Shown here: positions 14,904-17,962 of the stretch, piece after piece | How positions within the stretch are numbered: the first letter of the stretch is position 1 | Layout of the letters: each line of letters starts with the position of its first letter | From: an uncultured Chloroflexota bacterium | GTDB taxonomy: Bacteria > Chloroflexota > Anaerolineae > Anaerolineales > Anaerolineaceae | Direction of reading: 5' to 3' | Assembly: GCA_902795255.1 (NCBI GenBank) | Contig: CADBKS010000101.1 | Coordinates: 5,923-23,884, forward strand | DNA: 17,962 bases | The notes under the pieces: model-generated | Told to the model about the DNA's origin: nothing | What the model saw: only the letters and a program-made list of their open reading frames with translations | Databases searched by the model: none | Made by a program: the position numbers and the translations under genes

Positions 14904-16006
14904 AAAGCAGGATCCGTCTGACGGAGGATCCGGACGATCTTTTCAGAAGCATGTCCGTCCCCGTAGGGGTTCACAGCCCTGCTCATCCGGTCGTAAGCCG
15001 CGCGGTCGGTGAGCAGTCTGCAGCATTCCCGGTAAATGGTTTCTTCATCCGTTCCGACGAGTTTCAGGGTACCGGCTTCGATCCCTTCCGGCCGTTCCGT
15101 CGTATCGCGCATCACAAGGACCGGCTTTCCGAGAGCAGGTGCTTCTTCCTGGATCCCGCCGCTGTCCGTCAGGACCAGATATGATTTGGCCATAAAATTA
15201 TGGAAATCCAGCACATCCAGCGGTTCGATCAGACGGATCCGGTCACAGCCGCTCAGTTCAGCCGCCGCGGTCTCGCGGACGACCGGGTTCATATGGATCG
15301 GATAGATCACCTTCACATCCGGATGGTCTTCCGCGATCCGGCGGACCGCGCGGAACATCCGGTACAGCGGTTCGCCGAGATTCTCCCGGCGGTGGGCTGT
15401 CATCAGGATCAGGCGGGAATCCGCGGCCCAGTCCAGATCCGTATGGCTGTAATCAGGCCGGATCGTCGTCTTTAATGCATCGATCACGGTATTCCCCGTC
15501 ACAAACACCTTCGCCGGATCGCAGCCCTCCGAAAGCAGGTGCGCACGCGCCTGTTCTGTCGGGGCAAAGTTAAAGCGGGCAACGATACTGACCGCGCGCC
15601 GGTTGAACTCTTCCGGATAGGGCGCAAAGATATCATAGGTACGCAGTCCGGCCTCAACGTGGCCGACCGGGATCTGCATGTAAAAGCAGGAGAGCGCAGC
15701 AGCAAAAGTCGTGGTGGTATCCCCGTGAACAAGCACAAGATCCGGCTTTTCTGACTCCAGGACCGTACGGATCTTCGTCAGGATCTGCACCGTGATGTCA
15801 AAAAGTGTCTGCCGTTCGTGCATGACCGCGAGGTCATAGTCGGGCTTTACCCCGAAGACTTCAAGGACCTGGTCCAGCATCTGACGGTGCTGCCCGGTCA
15901 CACAGACTTTCGTTTCAAAATCGGTGCATTTCCGGAGCTCCAACACCACCGGACACATTTTGATCGCCTCAGGCCTTGTTCCGAAAACCACCAGGATCTT
16001 GTTCAT
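14900..16006 (-). CDS. wecB: UDP-N-acetylglucosamine 2-epimerase (non-hydrolysing)
   Basis: 368 residues, the usual length. It interconverts UDP-GlcNAc and UDP-ManNAc in the cytoplasm. Motifs in order: VVFGTRPEAIKM (6-17), VHGDTTTTFAA (93-103) with Asp96, HVEAGLRT (116-123), PEEFNRR (131-137), MTAHRRENLGEP (202-213), IYPIHMNPVVRE (234-245), DSGGIQEEAPALGKP (281-295) and DTTERPEG (301-308). All catalytic and UDP-binding residues of the WecB/MnaA family seem present. The start overlaps the wecC stop as ATGA. Paired with wecC it supplies UDP-ManNAc for oxidation to the uronic acid. The gene could equally be named mnaA. Confidence 0.95.
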   Translation of the reverse strand: MNKILVVFGTRPEAIKMCPVVLELRKCTDFETKVCVTGQHRQMLDQVLEVFGVKPDYDLAVMHERQTLFDITVQILTKIRTVLESEKPDLVLVHGDTTTTFAAALSCFYMQIPVGHVEAGLRTYDIFAPYPEEFNRRAVSIVARFNFAPTEQARAHLLSEGCDPAKVFVTGNTVIDALKTTIRPDYSHTDLDWAADSRLILMTAHRRENLGEPLYRMFRAVRRIAEDHPDVKVIYPIHMNPVVRETAAAELSGCDRIRLIEPLDVLDFHNFMAKSYLVLTDSGGIQEEAPALGKPVLVMRDTTERPEGIEAGTLKLVGTDEETIYRECCRLLTDRAAYDRMSRAVNPYGDGHASEKIVRILRQTDPAL

Positions 16007-17208
16007 AATTTATACACGCCGTCCAAAGGAATGATATTCCGGGTATCGAAGATGACCTTGCCGGCCAGCTTTTCCGGCATGGAACGGATCTGCGCGTGGC
16101 CGACCATGACCACGACCATATCGCACCGGTTCAGGAATTCATCCGGATCGTGGACCTGCTCCGGGACCATATCGGAACGGACAAACGGGTCATAGACCAC
16201 GGGATGCACATCGGTCTTTTCAGCGATCACATCCAGCAGCTGGAGCGTCGGGCTTTCACGGGTGTCATCCACGTCTTCCTTATAGGTGAGGCCGTACAGT
16301 CCCACGCGGGAAAGATCCGTAATCTTATGCTCCTTCATGATCTCACGGATCCGTTTGTAAACGTATTTGGGCATATTGTCATTGACGTTGCGCGCGGTAT
16401 GCACTAACGGGGTAAGATTCGGAAAATCCCCGACAAGGAACCATGGATCAACGGAAATGCAGTGGCCGCCGACACCCGGGCCCGGGGTCAGAATATTGAC
16501 ACGGGGATGCCTGTTGGCGATACGGATCACCTCATAAACATCCATTCCCGCGGCATGGCAGATCTTTGTCAGTTCATTTGCGAACGCAATGTTGATATCC
16601 CGGTAGGTGTTTTCAACGACTTTGCTCATCTCCGCCGTACGGATATCCGTCACGACGATCTCTCCGCGGCAGAAGGAAGCATAAAGCGCTTTGATCTTTT
16701 CCGCGGTATCCGGGTCATCCGCTCCGATCGTGCGGGAATTATTGACCAGCTCCGCGAGCATATTTCCGGGAATGATCCGTTCCGGCGCGTGGGCAAGACG
16801 GATATTCCGCTCCCCGACCAGCGGACGGACACAGTGATCGATCGTCCCCGGTGAGATCGTGGACTCCACGACCAGCACGGCGCCGTCATCACAGATATCC
16901 AGCACGCTTTTGCAGGCCGCGATCACATACTGCGGGTCGATCTTTCGCGTTTCCTTGATATAGGGGGTCGGAACAGAAACGATATAAACATCCGCTTTAT
17001 GATACTGTTCCGAAAAACGGATCCCGTTCCGGACTGCAGCTTCAAAAAGTTCGGTCAGACCTTTTTCCTCAAATACGGTAACGTTCTGCTGCAGGGCGCG
17101 GATCCTTTCAGAATTATAGTCGGTCCCGATCACATCAACGCCGTGAGCCGCCAGCATCAGGGCGGTCGGCAAACCGATGTATCCCATTCCGATCACATTT
17201 ACTAACAT
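16003..17208 (-). CDS. wecC: UDP-N-acetyl-D-mannosamine dehydrogenase
   Basis: 401 residues from ATG 17208, which has AAGGTG 6 nt upstream. The frame is open eight codons further, but that would extend past the Shine-Dalgarno and the Rossmann start. It oxidises UDP-ManNAc twice with NAD+ to UDP-ManNAcA. The N-terminal NAD domain starts NVIGMGYIGLPTA (GxGxxG at 7-12); then SVPTPY (78-83), ESTISPGT (115-122), APERIIPG (141-148), the AEMSKVVENTYRDINIAF helix with Lys196, and the catalytic Cys250 in GPGVGGHCISVDPWF. The C-terminal domain has LYGLTYKEDVDDTRESP. The APERIIPG and GVGGHCI patterns favour WecC over UDP-glucose dehydrogenase. A paralogous UDP-sugar specificity cannot be excluded. First gene of the polysaccharide cluster. 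Confidence 0.93.
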   Translation of the reverse strand: MLVNVIGMGYIGLPTALMLAAHGVDVIGTDYNSERIRALQQNVTVFEEKGLTELFEAAVRNGIRFSEQYHKADVYIVSVPTPYIKETRKIDPQYVIAACKSVLDICDDGAVLVVESTISPGTIDHCVRPLVGERNIRLAHAPERIIPGNMLAELVNNSRTIGADDPDTAEKIKALYASFCRGEIVVTDIRTAEMSKVVENTYRDINIAFANELTKICHAAGMDVYEVIRIANRHPRVNILTPGPGVGGHCISVDPWFLVGDFPNLTPLVHTARNVNDNMPKYVYKRIREIMKEHKITDLSRVGLYGLTYKEDVDDTRESPTLQLLDVIAEKTDVHPVVYDPFVRSDMVPEQVHDPDEFLNRCDMVVVMVGHAQIRSMPEKLAGKVIFDTRNIIPLDGVYKL

Positions 17209-17214
17209 AAAAAG

Positions 17215-17253
17215 CACCTTATCTATTAACAATTTACAACTTTATACAGTATA
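17215..17253 (-). promoter_or_regulatory. Candidate -10 box and ribosome binding site for wecC
   Basis: On the minus strand TATACT lies at 17253-17248 and AAGGTG at 17220-17215, just before ATG 17208. A TGACGT about 18 bp upstream of TATACT is a poor -35. The intergenic stretch turns A/T-rich here, which supports a promoter for the cluster. Unlike the two TATAAT cases further left, this gene would have a normal leader of roughly 30 nt with a Shine-Dalgarno. Confidence 0.4.
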
Positions 17254-17387
17254 ACGCATTTTTATTGCGGAACGTCACAAATCGGTTTATTCAGGAAATG
17301 TCGGGAAGCCGGTACCCCGCAGAGTGAAGCTCCTGCATGCCCGTACCTGATGAAGCAGCTTCTGATTTGCAGCTGATAAAGGCACGG
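17254..17387. other. Intergenic stretch with no recognised gene
   Basis: Between the wecC promoter region and the rpsJ terminators I see no RNA gene, insertion sequence or convincing coding frame. A 15-codon ATG frame on the minus strand has no ribosome binding site. Short imperfect palindromes (for example GAAGCAGCTTC) are present but too small to interpret. Confidence 0.4.
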
Positions 17388-17414
17388 AAAAGCGGGCTCA
17401 TAAAGCAGAGCCCG
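17388..17414 (-). terminator. Second terminator-like hairpin after rpsJ
   Basis: On the minus strand CGGGCTC, an 8-nt loop, then GAGCCCG form a 7-bp GC-rich stem followed by CTTTT. The T run is short, so it may be a back-up to the stronger terminator 7 nt closer to rpsJ. Confidence 0.5.
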
Positions 17415-17420
17415 TCTGAG

Positions 17421-17453
17421 AATAACAAAAGGCGTCCGGGAAACCCGAACGCC
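17421..17453 (-). terminator. Rho-independent terminator of the tuf-rpsJ transcript
   Basis: On the minus strand GGCGTTCGGG, TTT loop, CCCGGACGCC form a 10-bp stem with one G-T wobble, followed by TTTTGTTATT. It begins 24 nt after the rpsJ stop. Only the minus strand has a T-rich tail, so it serves leftward transcription. Confidence 0.85.
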
Positions 17454-17476
17454 TTCTGACTCACTTCAGATCAGGA

Positions 17477-17785
17477 TCAGATCTTGATCTCGATATCGAC
17501 ACCCGCGGGCAGATTCAGACGCATCAGCATATCGATGGTCTTGGAATCCGGATCCAGAACATCGATCATACGATTGTGCGTACGAACTTCGAAATGTTCA
17601 TGGGAGTCCTTATCAATGAAGGTAGAACGACGAACAGTGAAGCGTTCGATTTTCGTCGGAAGGGGAACCGGACCGACGACCTGAGCGCCGCTGCGTTCAG
17701 CTGTATCAACAATCCGTTTCGCGGACTGATCAAGAATGCGGTGATCGAAAGCCTTCAAACGGATGCGAATTTTCTGCTTAGCCAT
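17477..17785 (-). CDS. rpsJ: 30S ribosomal protein S10
   Basis: 102 residues, the standard S10 length, starting [19 protein letters not shown]. It is a small-subunit head protein that also serves in transcription antitermination as NusE. Conserved parts are [20 protein letters not shown], the [17 protein letters not shown] loop that reaches toward the mRNA and NusB sites, [15 protein letters not shown], and the C-terminal [17 protein letters not shown] lies 7 nt before the ATG. It follows tuf by 14 nt, as at the end of the str operon. The next ribosomal gene expected in the S10 operon (rplC) is not present; a terminator follows instead. Confidence 0.98.
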   Translation of the reverse strand: MAKQKIRIRLKAFDHRILDQSAKRIVDTAERSGAQVVGPVPLPTKIERFTVRRSTFIDKDSHEHFEVRTHNRMIDVLDPDSKTIDMLMRLNLPAGVDIEIKI

Positions 17786-17799
17786 TTAGCCGCCTCTTC

Positions 17800-17962
17800 T
17801 TATGCAATGATTTCGGTAACAGTACCGGCACCAACGGTCAGACCGCCTTCGCGGATAGCGAACTTGGAACCCTTTTCCAGGGCGACCGGGACGATCAGTT
17901 CGACTTCCATGACGACGTTGTCGCCCGGCATGACCATTTCAGTGCCTTCCGGCAGGGAAATG
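17800..17962 (-). CDS. tuf: Elongation factor Tu, C-terminal fragment
   Basis: Only the last 53 or so codons are in the window; the gene continues past the right edge. The translated tail includes [14 protein letters not shown], then [20 protein letters not shown], then [14 protein letters not shown] and TAA, which is domain III of EF-Tu. EF-Tu brings aminoacyl-tRNA to the ribosome as a GTP complex. The near-invariant GGRTVGAG appears as GGLTVGAG. It sits just upstream of rpsJ, the common str-operon order. Confidence 0.97.
   Translation of the reverse strand, partial: ISLPEGTEMVMPGDNVVMEVELIVPVALEKGSKFAIREGGLTVGAGTVTEIIA

Noticed and set aside
17286..17340. Small minus-strand frame of about 15 codons between wecC and rpsJ
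   Set aside because: No ribosome binding site, no codon bias that can be judged, and no recognisable product.

Overview
This is a gene-dense bacterial window (about 57% GC by eye) that fits a Chloroflexota/Anaerolineae-type genome. Two things suggest this: a lipoprotein with an NBR1-type Ig domain between Thr/Pro-rich linkers, and an archaeal-style HMG-CoA synthase plus thiolase next to a class II HMG-CoA reductase. The taxonomic call is an inference from gene content; there is no 16S gene here.

Region 1 (1-3466, + strand) is a tight operon: the 3' end of a Sua5/YrdC threonylcarbamoyl-AMP synthase, the NBR1-domain lipoprotein, a dihydroorotase-like protein that has lost its metal ligands, and lipoate-protein ligase A. 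The genes overlap or sit within 5 nt of each other. Region 2 (3444-6932, - strand) is a mevalonate entry operon in the order HMG-CoA reductase, HMG-CoA synthase, thiolase homologue. The synthase and reductase keep their catalytic residues. The thiolase has lost its nucleophilic Cys and two His residues. The usual DUF35 partner is absent. A TATAAT box lies 8 nt before the reductase start, next to two perfect 10-bp direct repeats. The lplA and thiolase genes converge and overlap by 23 bp.

Region 3 (7021-17208, - strand) is a cell-surface polysaccharide cluster read from right to left: wecC, wecB, a GT2 and a GT4 glycosyltransferase, a DUF3267 zincin-like membrane protein, an acyltransferase-3, a large polytopic membrane protein apparently split in two by a one-base frameshift near 10208, and a GT39-like GT-C membrane glycosyltransferase. 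WecB and WecC would make UDP-ManNAc and then UDP-ManNAcA. The GT2/GT4 enzymes would assemble a glycan on the cytoplasmic side. The acyltransferase and GT-C protein would modify it at or outside the membrane. Most junctions are ATGA overlaps, so the cluster is probably translationally coupled.

Region 4 (17209-17962, - strand) holds the 3' end of tuf and then rpsJ (S10). Two terminator-like hairpins follow rpsJ, so it ends its transcript rather than leading into rplC.

The best candidates for something undescribed are the two apparent pseudoenzymes (thiolase homologue and dihydroorotase homologue), each kept in a tight operon with intact partners, and the possible leaderless promoters. I saw no tRNA, rRNA, CRISPR array, insertion sequence or phage gene.
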